DNA of 64,000 nucleotides from Hyphomonas sp. (GTDB lineage: Bacteria; Pseudomonadota; Alphaproteobacteria; Caulobacterales; Hyphomonadaceae): positions 186,001 to 250,000 of the forward strand of contig VMTE01000022.1 in the NCBI GenBank assembly GCA_013791775.1, given 5' to 3'. The translations under genes and the position numbers were made by a program. Under the pieces are notes generated by a model. That model was not told where the DNA came from. It worked only from the letters and a program-made list of their open reading frames with translations, and searched no databases. How positions within the stretch are numbered: position 1 is the first letter of the stretch; the number at the start of each line of letters is the position of its first letter. Below are positions 27,188 through 36,121 of the stretch, piece after piece.

Positions 27188-28620
27188 TGGCTGAACTGAA
27201 AACCCTGAAGGCCGATCTCTGCGTCATCGGCGGCGGGTCCGGCGGCCTCTCGGCAGCGGCCGGCGCTGCGATGCTGGGGCTCAAGGTCGTGCTGTTCGAA
27301 AAGCATGAGATGGGCGGCGATTGTCTGAACCATGGCTGCGTACCGTCCAAAGCCCTGCTGGCGGCCGCGAAGGCTGCACATGCGCCCCTTGATGCCGCCA
27401 GGTTCGGCGTCAACGCGCCAGCGGCGAGCATCGACTGGAACGGCGTGAAGGCGCATGTCCGCAAGACCATCGAGACGATTGCGCCGGTTGACAGCCAGGC
27501 GCGGTTCGAAGGCCTCGGTTGTACGGTCATCCGCGAAGCCGCCCGGTTTGAAGACAAGGACACGGTCGTGTCAGGCTCGGTACGGGTGAAGGCGCGGCGC
27601 ATCATCGTGGCGACCGGCAGCCAGGCTTTTATCCCCCCGATCCCGGGCCTCGCCGATGTGCCTTACCTGACCAACGAGACGATCTTCTCGATGCCGGATT
27701 TTCCGCAGCACCTGATCGTCCTCGGCGGCGGACCAATCGGGCTGGAACTGGCACAGGCCTTCGGGCGCCTCGGCGCCAAGGTGACCGTCATCGAAATGGA
27801 CCGGGCGCTGGCCCGCGCCGACGCCGACCATGCGGCGCTCGCTGTTGAAGCCATCCGTGCGGAGGGCGCGGCAATCCTTGAGGGCCACAAGGCGGCGCGC
27901 GTGTCAGGCGTGCCCGGCCAGATCACCGTGCACGCAGAAAGCCCGGGCGGCGAAATCGCCATCCAGGGCAGCCACCTCCTCGTGGCGCTTGGCCGCCGCG
28001 CGGTGCTCAGCGGTCTTGATCTCGAAAAGGGCCGTGTGGATTTCACCCCCAACGGCATCACCGTCAGCGATACACTCCGCTCAAAGAGCAATCCCCGCGT
28101 CTGGGCGCTGGGCGATGCGGCCGGGCGCGAACAGTTCACGCACGTGGCGGGGTGGCATGCGTCGGTCTTCATCCGCAGGGCCTTCTTCAAGCAGGGCAGC
28201 AAGGCCTCCAGCCTGCCGGTTCCGGCCGTCACCTACACATCCCCTGAAATCGCGCAGATCGGGCTCACCGAAGCCGAGGCGCGGGCGAAATTCGCAGGCG
28301 CCGTGACGACGACCGCCTTCCCCTTCCACGAAAACGACCGGGCCATTGCCGAAGGCAAGACGCTGGGCGGAGCCAAGCTCGTGCTGCACAAGGGAAAGCT
28401 GGTAGGCGCCTCGATCGCCGGTGACGGCGCCGGCGATATCCTGCAACTGGTCTCGCTCGCCATGTCGAACGGCATGAAGCTGACGGCGCTGACAAACTTC
28501 ATTTCGCCCTATCCGACCCGCGCTGAAGTCGTGAAACGGGCGGCGTCTGCCTATTTCACGCCGAGCGTGTTCGGCAAGCCGGCGCGGACGCTGGTGGGGC
28601 TGCTGCAACGCATTCCCTGA
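27187..28620 (+). CDS. FAD-dependent pyridine-nucleotide disulfide oxidoreductase (mercuric-reductase-like)
   Basis: 477 residues. FAD motif GGGSGGLSAAAGAAMLG; redox cysteines in GGDCLNHGCVPSK; NAD(P)H motif VLGGGPIGLELAQAFGRLGA; second FAD motif VWALGDAAGR; C-terminal dimer interface. The position of the active-site His-Pro-x-x-x-x-Glu reads SPYPTRAE, with Tyr442 where dihydrolipoamide dehydrogenase has His. It also lacks the C-terminal cysteine pair of true mercuric reductases, so mercury reduction is unlikely. Coupled to the TVP38 gene (overlapping TGATG), implying a joint membrane-redox function. Confidence 0.88.
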   Translation: MAELKTLKADLCVIGGGSGGLSAAAGAAMLGLKVVLFEKHEMGGDCLNHGCVPSKALLAAAKAAHAPLDAARFGVNAPAASIDWNGVKAHVRKTIETIAPVDSQARFEGLGCTVIREAARFEDKDTVVSGSVRVKARRIIVATGSQAFIPPIPGLADVPYLTNETIFSMPDFPQHLIVLGGGPIGLELAQAFGRLGAKVTVIEMDRALARADADHAALAVEAIRAEGAAILEGHKAARVSGVPGQITVHAESPGGEIAIQGSHLLVALGRRAVLSGLDLEKGRVDFTPNGITVSDTLRSKSNPRVWALGDAAGREQFTHVAGWHASVFIRRAFFKQGSKASSLPVPAVTYTSPEIAQIGLTEAEARAKFAGAVTTTAFPFHENDRAIAEGKTLGGAKLVLHKGKLVGASIAGDGAGDILQLVSLAMSNGMKLTALTNFISPYPTRAEVVKRAASAYFTPSVFGKPARTLVGLLQRIP

Positions 28621-28674
28621 CGCCGGGCGCCAACCCGGTTTCCCTTCCGGCAAATTTCGCTTAAGCGTCAGCGG

Positions 28675-30099
28675 GTGACCGCGCCCGAGCTTGCCCCTGA
28701 ACCGTCGCCGCCGCCGCCGGGCCTGAGGCGCTTCGCGGACAGCTTGGCCGTGCGCCTTTTTGCGCTGACCCTCGGCGCGATCCTGTTTACCGAGTTCCTG
28801 ATCTTCATTCCATCGGCCAGCGGGCTGCGCACGCAGTGGCTGACCGAACGGGTCTCTGCCGCGCGCATTGCGTCGCTGGCGCTGGAGGCGGCGCCGATGC
28901 GGGAAGTCTCGGACGATCTGGCCAAAAGCCTCCTGATGAACGCGGAAGTTCTCGCGGTCGCCGAGATCGAGGACGACATGCGCTTCCAGCTGCTGGCACC
29001 GAAGGTGCCGATCGAAGGGCCGACACGGGCCGTCGACCTGAGAACTTCGACGATGATAGGCCGCTCCCTTGCCGCCCTGTCCGAATATTTTGCGCCAAGG
29101 GACGAGGTCCTCATCGTTTCCGCTGACGGCTCGGCCGAGGGGCGCTTCCTGGAAATCGTGCTGCCGCAGGCGCCGCTGAAGGCCAGCATGATTGCCTTTG
29201 CCTGGCGCATCACCGGCCTGTCGCTGATCATTGCGCTGGTCGCCGCCGTGTTGATCTATGCGGTGCTGGACGGGTTGGTTGTCCGGCCGATGAAGCGCGT
29301 GACGATCAGTGTGGAGCAGTTCAGCAAGGATCCTGGCAGCTGGACGCGGCGCCTGTCACCAACGACCCGGCGCGACGAGATCGGCCGCGCGCAGAACGCC
29401 TTGTCGGGCATGGAGGAAGCGGTGGCCGATGCGTTCCGCCAGCGCGTCCACCTGGCCGAACTCGGCAGCGCGGTGGCCAAGATCAACCATGACCTGCGCA
29501 ACTCGCTCGCCTCAGCCCAGCTGGTCTCCGATGTACTCGCGAAATCCGAGGATCCGCGTGTCCTGCGCGCCGCACCGCGCCTTGAGCGGGCGCTGGAACG
29601 GGCCATCGAGCTGGCGACGGCAACACTCGACTATGGCAAGGCGGCGCCGCGGCCACCTAAGCTGCAAACCGTCACGGTGCGGACGGTCCTGATGGAAGCG
29701 GCGGACGAGGCGCTGAATGGCGGCAACCCGGGGATCACGGTGGACGTGCCTCTGGGCCTGACGCTGGAAACCGATCCGGACCATCTCTACCGGATCGCGT
29801 CCAATCTCCTGCGCAATGCCGCCGAAGCCATGTCGCAAGCCGGCAAACCGGATCCGCATATCCGGATAACCGCTGGTCGCGGCGCGCTGATTTTCCGGGA
29901 CAACGGCCCCGGCCTTCCGGAGAAGGCACGCGACAACCTCTTCAAGCCGTTTGCGGGATCGACGCGGACCAATGGCACAGGCCTCGGCCTCGTCATCGCG
30001 CATGAGCTCGCTGCGGCGCTGGGAGGCGAACTCACCCTGCTCGAGACCAGCGACGCCGGAACCGCGTTCCGGCTCGCCCTGCCGGGCCTGCCGCAATGA
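28675..30099 (+). CDS. Membrane sensor histidine kinase
   Basis: 474 residues. Transmembrane segments near 25-48 and 172-198 bracket a periplasmic sensor of about 120 residues; a HAMP domain follows (LVVRPMKRVTISVEQF). The H box is KINHDLRNSLASAQL, the N box NLLRNAAEAMSQ, and the G boxes FRDNGPGLPEKARDNLF and GTGLGLVIAHELA. No response regulator is adjacent, so it is an orphan kinase. The GTG at 28675 has a weak ribosome site. Its end overlaps the pseudouridine synthase start by ATGA. Confidence 0.9.
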   Translation: MTAPELAPEPSPPPPGLRRFADSLAVRLFALTLGAILFTEFLIFIPSASGLRTQWLTERVSAARIASLALEAAPMREVSDDLAKSLLMNAEVLAVAEIEDDMRFQLLAPKVPIEGPTRAVDLRTSTMIGRSLAALSEYFAPRDEVLIVSADGSAEGRFLEIVLPQAPLKASMIAFAWRITGLSLIIALVAAVLIYAVLDGLVVRPMKRVTISVEQFSKDPGSWTRRLSPTTRRDEIGRAQNALSGMEEAVADAFRQRVHLAELGSAVAKINHDLRNSLASAQLVSDVLAKSEDPRVLRAAPRLERALERAIELATATLDYGKAAPRPPKLQTVTVRTVLMEAADEALNGGNPGITVDVPLGLTLETDPDHLYRIASNLLRNAAEAMSQAGKPDPHIRITAGRGALIFRDNGPGLPEKARDNLFKPFAGSTRTNGTGLGLVIAHELAAALGGELTLLETSDAGTAFRLALPGLPQ

Positions 30100-30743
30100 C
30101 CGGCTACGTGCCGCCCATGACGCGGCTCGAGATTGTCCATGCCGATGCGTCGATGGTCGCCGTCAACAAGCCATCCGGCCTTCTGTCCGTACCCGGACGG
30201 GGCGAAGACAAGGCCGATTGCGCGTTGTCGCGGGTCCAGGGCGAATTTCCGGACGCCCTGACCGTGCACCGGCTGGACATGGCGACCAGCGGCCTCCTGC
30301 TGTTCGCGCGCAGCAAGGCGGCGCAGCGTGCCCTGTCGAGCCTGTTCGCGCGCGGCGAGGTGAACAAGCGCTACATCGCGGAGGTCTGGGGCGTCCCCGT
30401 TCCTGCGGCGGGCGAGATCAGCCTGCCGTTGATCACGGACTGGCCGCGCCGTCCGCTGCAGAAGGTGGACTGGGAGATCGGCAAGCCGAGCGTCACCCGC
30501 TACGAGACACTGGCGGCCACGGGCCGGACCGCGCGGATTGCCCTGACACCGCTGACGGGCCGGTCGCACCAGTTGCGGGTCCACCTCGCCGAGATCCACA
30601 ATCCGATTCTGGGTGACGAGTTCTACGCCCATGCAGATGCGCTGGCGGCGGCGCCGCGTCTCGCGCTGCATGCCGCCTCGCTCGGGTTCGTGCACCCTGA
30701 AACGGGTGTGCCTGTGCGGCTCGAATCGCCTGTCCCGTTCTGA
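30096..30743 (+). CDS. RluA-family RNA pseudouridine synthase
   Basis: 215 residues with the catalytic motif VHRLDMATSGLLLFARSK (catalytic Asp), then RYIAEVWG and the C-terminal TGRSHQLRVHLAEI, all RluA/RluA-like. It isomerises uridine in 23S rRNA or tRNA; the exact site cannot be read from sequence, though the size fits RluA itself. The start at 30096 overlaps the kinase stop; a second Met at 30117 is possible. Confidence 0.9.
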   Translation: MTGYVPPMTRLEIVHADASMVAVNKPSGLLSVPGRGEDKADCALSRVQGEFPDALTVHRLDMATSGLLLFARSKAAQRALSSLFARGEVNKRYIAEVWGVPVPAAGEISLPLITDWPRRPLQKVDWEIGKPSVTRYETLAATGRTARIALTPLTGRSHQLRVHLAEIHNPILGDEFYAHADALAAAPRLALHAASLGFVHPETGVPVRLESPVPF

Positions 30744-30755
30744 ATCCAGAACGGG
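30734..30755. terminator. Hairpin at the end of the pseudouridine synthase gene
   Basis: A perfect 9-bp stem (CCCGTTCTG with CAGAACGGG) and an AATC loop span the stop codon. There is no T-run on either side, so it may be a Rho-assisted or mRNA-stabilising hairpin between convergent genes. Confidence 0.45.
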
Positions 30756-30772
30756 CCGCGCGACTGAAGTGT

Positions 30773-32215
30773 CTAGTTCGCCGCCGCGATCTGCAGGAGA
30801 AGTGAATCGATCACCGGAATGACCGACGCGGCATCCGCCGGGCGATCATTGGCGATGACTGAAAACACCAGCGTTTCACCGCTCGCCGCGACCATGAACC
30901 CGGACAAGGCATTGACGCCCTGCACGGCGCCGGTTTTCGCGAAGATGCGGCCGTCGAGCGGTGTGTTCCGGAACCGGCGCGCGAGCGACCCATCCTGGCC
31001 TCCCACCGGCAGGGTCGCGCGGAAGGCGTCGCCCCAGGGCTGCGCGGAAGTCCAACGCAGGAACTTCACGGCCGCCGCCGGCGTGATGCGGTTGTAAGGC
31101 GAGAGCCCGGAGCCATCGAAGAGCTCGACCTCTGCGCGGCTGATGCCCGCCTGGTCCAGCATGGCGTTTACCGCGTCCAGTCCGTCTTCCGCCCCCTCCC
31201 CGCCCGTGGCGCGGGCGAGATGGCGCAGCATCAGCTCGGCAAAGAGATTGTCGCTGTCCTTGACGGAGTAAGCGATGCTGTCGAGCAAGGGCGGCGGGGT
31301 GAGGCGGGACAGCTCCGTGCCCATCAAAGGGGCATCGCTCCGTGAACGCACTTTTATCACGCCTTCGATGGTCACGCTGCGTGCGGTGAGAAGGCGGGCC
31401 AGTCGTTCGGCGGCGCTGCGCGCGGGGTCGTCAACGCTGAGAAAGTAGTTCCGGGGCGCAGCATCTGCCGGAAGGCTTCCCGACAGGCGCACGTCGCGCG
31501 CGCCGGGCCAGCGCGCGAGGCTGAGCGTCTGCTCGCTTCCGGGCGCGCCGGTCACGGCGGCGTTGGAAATGCCCAGCAGGTCATCGTCCGCCGCCCAGAC
31601 GGCCCGGATGGGCTCGCCCTCGGCGCTCCCGGGGACCACCTGCAAGGCAAGCGCATTGCCGTTGACCGTAAGCGCCGAAACGGACGCCCCGAAATAGAAA
31701 GGCAGGTTGTTCCAGCTCCAGCCCATGCCCCATGGCTCATGGGGAAAGGCGGTGTCGTCGGCATAGATGTCGCCCACTTGAAAGATGCCCCGTGCAACCA
31801 CCGCATCCGCGAGTTGGCGCAGGCAGTCTTCAACGCAATCGGCGCCGTCACGCACGGCCGGATCGCCCCCGCCCGTCAGGACCAGCGATGGCGGCGCATC
31901 GCCCTCCCCCGGCACGAGATGCAGCGAGGTGGCGATCGACGGATCGGGGGTTTGAAGGCCGGTCACGAAGTGGAACATCGCGGCGGCCGTGAACATCTTT
32001 GTATTTGACGCGGGAATGAAACGCTCGGTTTCGCGTTTGGCAAAGACCGGCGCCCCGTCGAGGGTGGTCACCAGGACGCCGAGGCGGACGCCTTCGGCCG
32101 GCGCGGCCATAACCGGAACAGCAGGCTCGTCCACCGGCGCGGTCGTGCAGGCCGGCAAGAGAAGGGCGAGACCCAGAAGCGCACTTTGCCAGACGGAGGC
32201 TCGGGTCATCGGCAT
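30773..32215 (-). CDS. dacB: PBP4-type D-alanyl-D-alanine carboxypeptidase/endopeptidase, lipoprotein
   Basis: 480 residues. A lipoprotein signal (LLGLALLLPAC, lipid Cys23) leads into an S13 peptidase. Active-site motifs are SNTK (Ser70-Lys73), an SxN-type SDN in VKDSDNLFAELM, and KTG in FAKTGAVQGVN. It trims or cleaves peptidoglycan cross-links in the periplasm; membrane anchoring is inferred. The ATG at 32215 has AAGGA upstream. It lies 22 bases after hrpB, in the same direction. Confidence 0.92.
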   Translation of the reverse strand: MPMTRASVWQSALLGLALLLPACTTAPVDEPAVPVMAAPAEGVRLGVLVTTLDGAPVFAKRETERFIPASNTKMFTAAAMFHFVTGLQTPDPSIATSLHLVPGEGDAPPSLVLTGGGDPAVRDGADCVEDCLRQLADAVVARGIFQVGDIYADDTAFPHEPWGMGWSWNNLPFYFGASVSALTVNGNALALQVVPGSAEGEPIRAVWAADDDLLGISNAAVTGAPGSEQTLSLARWPGARDVRLSGSLPADAAPRNYFLSVDDPARSAAERLARLLTARSVTIEGVIKVRSRSDAPLMGTELSRLTPPPLLDSIAYSVKDSDNLFAELMLRHLARATGGEGAEDGLDAVNAMLDQAGISRAEVELFDGSGLSPYNRITPAAAVKFLRWTSAQPWGDAFRATLPVGGQDGSLARRFRNTPLDGRIFAKTGAVQGVNALSGFMVAASGETLVFSVIANDRPADAASVIPVIDSLLLQIAAAN

Positions 32216-32237
32216 TGGTCCTTTCCGCGAGCCGGGG

Positions 32238-34694
32238 TCATGTCAGACGCTTCTTGGTGCGGCCCTCGTGGGCGCGGGCATGGGCCGGATCGTCCGGCCA
32301 GTCGTGCTTGGGATAGCGCCCGCGCATGTCCTTGGCCATGTCTTTGTAACCAGCGCCCCAGAAGCGGGCGATATCCTGCGTCGCTGCGGCAGGCTTCATG
32401 CCCGGCGACAGGAGTTCGACGGTGACCGGCACACGGCCCGCCGCAATCTTCGGGTGTTCGGTCAGTCCATAGAAGGCCTGCGCCCGCGCCGAGACCAGCG
32501 GCGCGCGGGGATCAAGCCAATCGACCCGGGCGGTTTGTCCGGAGGGCAGGTCCAGGCTGAGCGGCGCATGCTGGCGCAGCGCTTCCTGCACCGGCCAGTC
32601 GAAGGACTGCGTCAGCGCATCGCGCACCTCCTGCGGCGACGGCACCGACGCGCCCTTCCGGCGGAGCAAAGGCGACAACCACTCCGGCGCAGAGGCAACC
32701 AGCGCGGCGATATCCTTCGCCGGGGCTTCAATCAGGCCGGCCGTCTCCAGCATGCGCAGACGGCTGAGGGTTTCCTCAACCGCCTCATCCGCGCCGAGCG
32801 CTGCAAAACCGCTGGCCTCCACCGCTGCCAGCATGGCGCTGGCCGCTGCCGCGGCGGGCGGTTTCGGCAGGGGCGACTCCGACAGGACAATGGCGCCGAG
32901 CGCCTTGACCCGGCGCGCGGTGAACCTTGCGCTTTTCGGATCAAACGCGGCGCGGTCCTCGCTGACGACCTTTTGCCCCGCGAGCGCCTCGGCCTCGGTG
33001 AGTGGCAAGGCGAGCGTGATGCGCGGGTCACGCGCGGCGCCGCCGAGATCCGCCACGACCAGCCATTCGGACTTGGCCAATCCGTCCGTTGCCGGAATAT
33101 TGGCGGCGCGGCCTGAGGCCATCAGGTAGGACCCCTCGGACCCCGGCCGGCGGCGGGCCACCTGGTCAGGCCAGGCCGCCGCAAGCAGGCGCGCGAGATC
33201 GCCGCCGGGCTTCGCGCCGCCCCCCCAGCTCGCCGCCTGCGTCCTGAGACTGCGCGCCCGCCCGCTGCCATCCGCGCGGAAGCGCTGAAGCCGGTCGCGC
33301 AAGTCGCTTGAATCGCCGCCCATGCCGCGCTCCCCGGCCAGGGCGGCCACTTCAGCGGCGAGCGCTTTTTCCGGCGCGCCCGGCGCGGCGGCAATCAGCG
33401 CGGCCAGGCGCGGCGCCATCGGCAGGCGCGCCATCTCCCGGCCCTTGGCTGTCATCGCGCCCGAAGCATCCAGCGCGCCCAGCGCCAGCAGCTGCGCTTC
33501 GGCGGCGCGGTATTTTCCGGGCGGCGGCGGATCGAGCCAGACCAGCTTGGACGGATCGCGCTCGCCCCATTCCGCCAAGGCCAGCACCAGACCGGAGAGA
33601 TCCGCCGCGAGTATTTCAGGCACCGGCGCCGCCAACAGGCCGCGCGTCGCCGCTTCGTCCCACAGACGATAGCAGGCGCCGGGCGCCGTACGCCCGGCCC
33701 GACCCCGGCGCTGGTCCGCCGAGGCGCGCGAGGCCCGCACGGTGCTGAGGCGTGTGCCGAGACCGCCCGCCTCATCCTCGGCCACCCGGGCCAGGCCGGA
33801 ATCGATCACGATCCGCACCCCCTCGATGGTGAGCGCGCTTTCGGCGAGGTCAGTTGCGAGTACAACCTTGCGCTTGCCGGGCGGCGCAGGCGACACGGCG
33901 CCATCCTGCTCGGCCGGCGACAAGGCCCCGAACAAAGGTGCCACCAGAACCTCCGGACCCAGCCCCGAGAGCGCGTCGGCCGTGCGGTGGATTTCCCGGG
34001 CGCCGGGCAGGAAGGCGAGGATGGAGCCTTCCTGTTCGCGCAGGGCCTGCCGGATGGCTTTCGGCATGCGGTCCTCGATCCGCTCTTCGGACCGGCCGAG
34101 ATAGCGGGTTTCGACCGGATATTGCCGGCCCGCGCTTTCGATGACCGGCGCGGTGACGGCCCGGGCAACCGCAGCGGTATCAAGCGTTGCCGACATGATC
34201 AGCAGGCGGAGATCTTCGCGCAGCGCGCCTTGCGCCTCCAGCGCCAGGGCCAGCCCGAGGTCTGAGTTCAATCGCCGCTCGTGGAATTCGTCAAATACGA
34301 CCGCGCCGACGCCCTTGAGCTCCGGGTCATTCAGGATGCGCCGCGTGAACAAGCCGTCCGTTATCACTTCGATCCGCGTCTCAGCGGACACCTTGCGGTC
34401 CACCCGTGTCGTCAGGCCGACCGTCTGGCCGAGCCGCTCACCGAGGCTCGAAGCCATCCGCTCCGCCGCCATGCGGGCTGCAATCCGGCGCGGTTCGAGC
34501 ATCAGGATGCGGCCAGCGATCACGCCCGGCTTGCCCAGTAGTCCGGCCAGAGCAAGCGGAACCCGTGTCGTCTTGCCGGCCCCCGGCGGCGCCGCCAGAA
34601 CCAGCCGGTTGCCCTCGCGCAGCCGCTCGAGAATCGCAGGCAGCACGTCATCAATCGGAAGGGGATCTGGCACAGCGGTCATCGAAGCTGGCAT
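32238..34694 (-). CDS. hrpB: ATP-dependent RNA helicase HrpB
   Basis: 818 residues of the DEAH/DExH family. Walker A is APPGAGKTTRVP, motif II DEFHER, motif III SATLD, and motif VI in QRRGRAGRTAPG; HrpB-type C-terminal domains follow (VSARAQAFYGLTEHPKIA and FWGAGYKDMAKDMRGRYPKH). The cellular role of bacterial HrpB is poorly known. Either ATG at 34694 or 34682 may start it. Confidence 0.95.
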   Translation of the reverse strand: MPASMTAVPDPLPIDDVLPAILERLREGNRLVLAAPPGAGKTTRVPLALAGLLGKPGVIAGRILMLEPRRIAARMAAERMASSLGERLGQTVGLTTRVDRKVSAETRIEVITDGLFTRRILNDPELKGVGAVVFDEFHERRLNSDLGLALALEAQGALREDLRLLIMSATLDTAAVARAVTAPVIESAGRQYPVETRYLGRSEERIEDRMPKAIRQALREQEGSILAFLPGAREIHRTADALSGLGPEVLVAPLFGALSPAEQDGAVSPAPPGKRKVVLATDLAESALTIEGVRIVIDSGLARVAEDEAGGLGTRLSTVRASRASADQRRGRAGRTAPGACYRLWDEAATRGLLAAPVPEILAADLSGLVLALAEWGERDPSKLVWLDPPPPGKYRAAEAQLLALGALDASGAMTAKGREMARLPMAPRLAALIAAAPGAPEKALAAEVAALAGERGMGGDSSDLRDRLQRFRADGSGRARSLRTQAASWGGGAKPGGDLARLLAAAWPDQVARRRPGSEGSYLMASGRAANIPATDGLAKSEWLVVADLGGAARDPRITLALPLTEAEALAGQKVVSEDRAAFDPKSARFTARRVKALGAIVLSESPLPKPPAAAAASAMLAAVEASGFAALGADEAVEETLSRLRMLETAGLIEAPAKDIAALVASAPEWLSPLLRRKGASVPSPQEVRDALTQSFDWPVQEALRQHAPLSLDLPSGQTARVDWLDPRAPLVSARAQAFYGLTEHPKIAAGRVPVTVELLSPGMKPAAATQDIARFWGAGYKDMAKDMRGRYPKHDWPDDPAHARAHEGRTKKRLT

Positions 34695-34794
34695 AGGGCG
34701 CCTCGATCCCGGCTGGCAAGGATGTACCCGCCTGCAGTTGCCTTGACCCGATCACCCCCTTACGGTCCCCCCACCAAAACGGCGGGAGTGATGG

Positions 34795-36108
34795 ATGAAG
34801 TTCTGGTTCGGAATCGACTTGTGGAAGCGGGTGCTGATGGGCCTCGTGCTGGGTGCCGTGACGGGCATCGTGATCCGGCAGGTCATGGGCCCGGAAGCTG
34901 CCGGCACCTTCGTGACCGGCAACATAAAGCCTTTCGGCAATGCCTTCATCAGCCTGATCAAGATGCTGGTGGTGCCGCTGATCTTCACGACTCTCGTTTC
35001 CGGCGTGTTGGCGATGGGCGACCCGAAAAAGCTGGGCAGTCTGGGCGGACGCGCGCTCGCGCTCTACATGGGCACGACCGTGATCGCGATCTGCTTCGGC
35101 CTGCTGATCGGTACGCTCGTTCAGCCCGGAGCCGGTTTTGACACATCAATTGTGTCATCAGCCGATCTGGAGGCAACACGCGCAACCCTGGCGAACAATC
35201 CGCCTGCCGGCAGCGTCGGCGAGCAACTGATGAAGACGCTCCTGTCGATCATCCCCGAGAACCCTGTTGCAGCCTTCGCCAAAGGGGATGTCCTGCAAAT
35301 CATCTTCTTCGCCATTCTGTTCGGGGTAGGCGTACTGATGTCCGGCGAGGCCGGCAAACCGGTTCAGCGGTTGTTCGACAGCGCGTCAGAAGCCGTCATG
35401 CGGATGACGCTGATTGTCATGGAAGCCGCGCCCTTCGGCGTTTTCGCGCTGATGGTCTGGGTGCTCGCACAATATGGCTTCGGCGTTCTCACCGTGCTCG
35501 GCAAGATGACCGCATCGCTCTACATAGCCTGCGCGCTGCACATGCTGATCACTTACGGCTTCATCATCAAGGGCATGGTCCGGCTGCCGGTCCTCGCCTT
35601 TTTCCGGGGCGCCGTCGATGCACAGGCCCTGGCATTCTCGACGTCATCCTCCAATGCCACGCTGCCGATGACGATGTCGTGCGCCACCAAGAACCTTGGT
35701 ATCGGCAAACCCGTCGCATCGTCCGTGCTGCCCCTCGGCGCCACGATCAACATGGACGGCACCGCGCTGTATCAGGGCCTGATCGCGCTGTTCGCTGTGC
35801 AGGCGCTCGGCATCCCGGTCACGGCCAGCATGTATGTGACGATCATCCTGATGGCGACGCTGGTGTCGATCGGCACCGCCGGAGTGCCCTCGGTCAGCTT
35901 GCTGCTGGCAACCACGACGCTGGGCATTGTCGGTGCGACGGCCGAGCAAACGGTGCTAATCATCGCCCTGCTTTTCCCGTTCGACCGGATCCTCGACATG
36001 ATGCGCACCGTGACCAACATCACGGGCGACCTCGCGGTCGCCACCGCCGTCGCAAAGTGGGAAGGCGAACTGGATGAGGACGTGTTCCGGGCACCGGACC
36101 GCGTCTGA
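34795..36108 (+). CDS. Dicarboxylate/amino acid:cation symporter (DAACS family)
   Basis: 437 residues, about eight transmembrane helices and two hairpins. The family signatures are the serine-rich FSTSSSNATLPMTMSCA in hairpin 1 and LPLGATINMDGTALYQG in TM7, then SIGTAGVPSVSLLL in hairpin 2. It imports glutamate, aspartate or C4-dicarboxylates with Na+ or H+; which one is not determinable. The ATG at 34795 has GGGAG just upstream. It converges on divL with a 13-base gap. Confidence 0.93.
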   Translation: MKFWFGIDLWKRVLMGLVLGAVTGIVIRQVMGPEAAGTFVTGNIKPFGNAFISLIKMLVVPLIFTTLVSGVLAMGDPKKLGSLGGRALALYMGTTVIAICFGLLIGTLVQPGAGFDTSIVSSADLEATRATLANNPPAGSVGEQLMKTLLSIIPENPVAAFAKGDVLQIIFFAILFGVGVLMSGEAGKPVQRLFDSASEAVMRMTLIVMEAAPFGVFALMVWVLAQYGFGVLTVLGKMTASLYIACALHMLITYGFIIKGMVRLPVLAFFRGAVDAQALAFSTSSSNATLPMTMSCATKNLGIGKPVASSVLPLGATINMDGTALYQGLIALFAVQALGIPVTASMYVTIILMATLVSIGTAGVPSVSLLLATTTLGIVGATAEQTVLIIALLFPFDRILDMMRTVTNITGDLAVATAVAKWEGELDEDVFRAPDRV

Positions 36109-36121
36109 TCCCCCTGCCCGC

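Noticed and set aside
27187..28620. True mercuric reductase
   Set aside because: No N-terminal metal-binding domain, no C-terminal cysteine pair, and no mer genes nearby.
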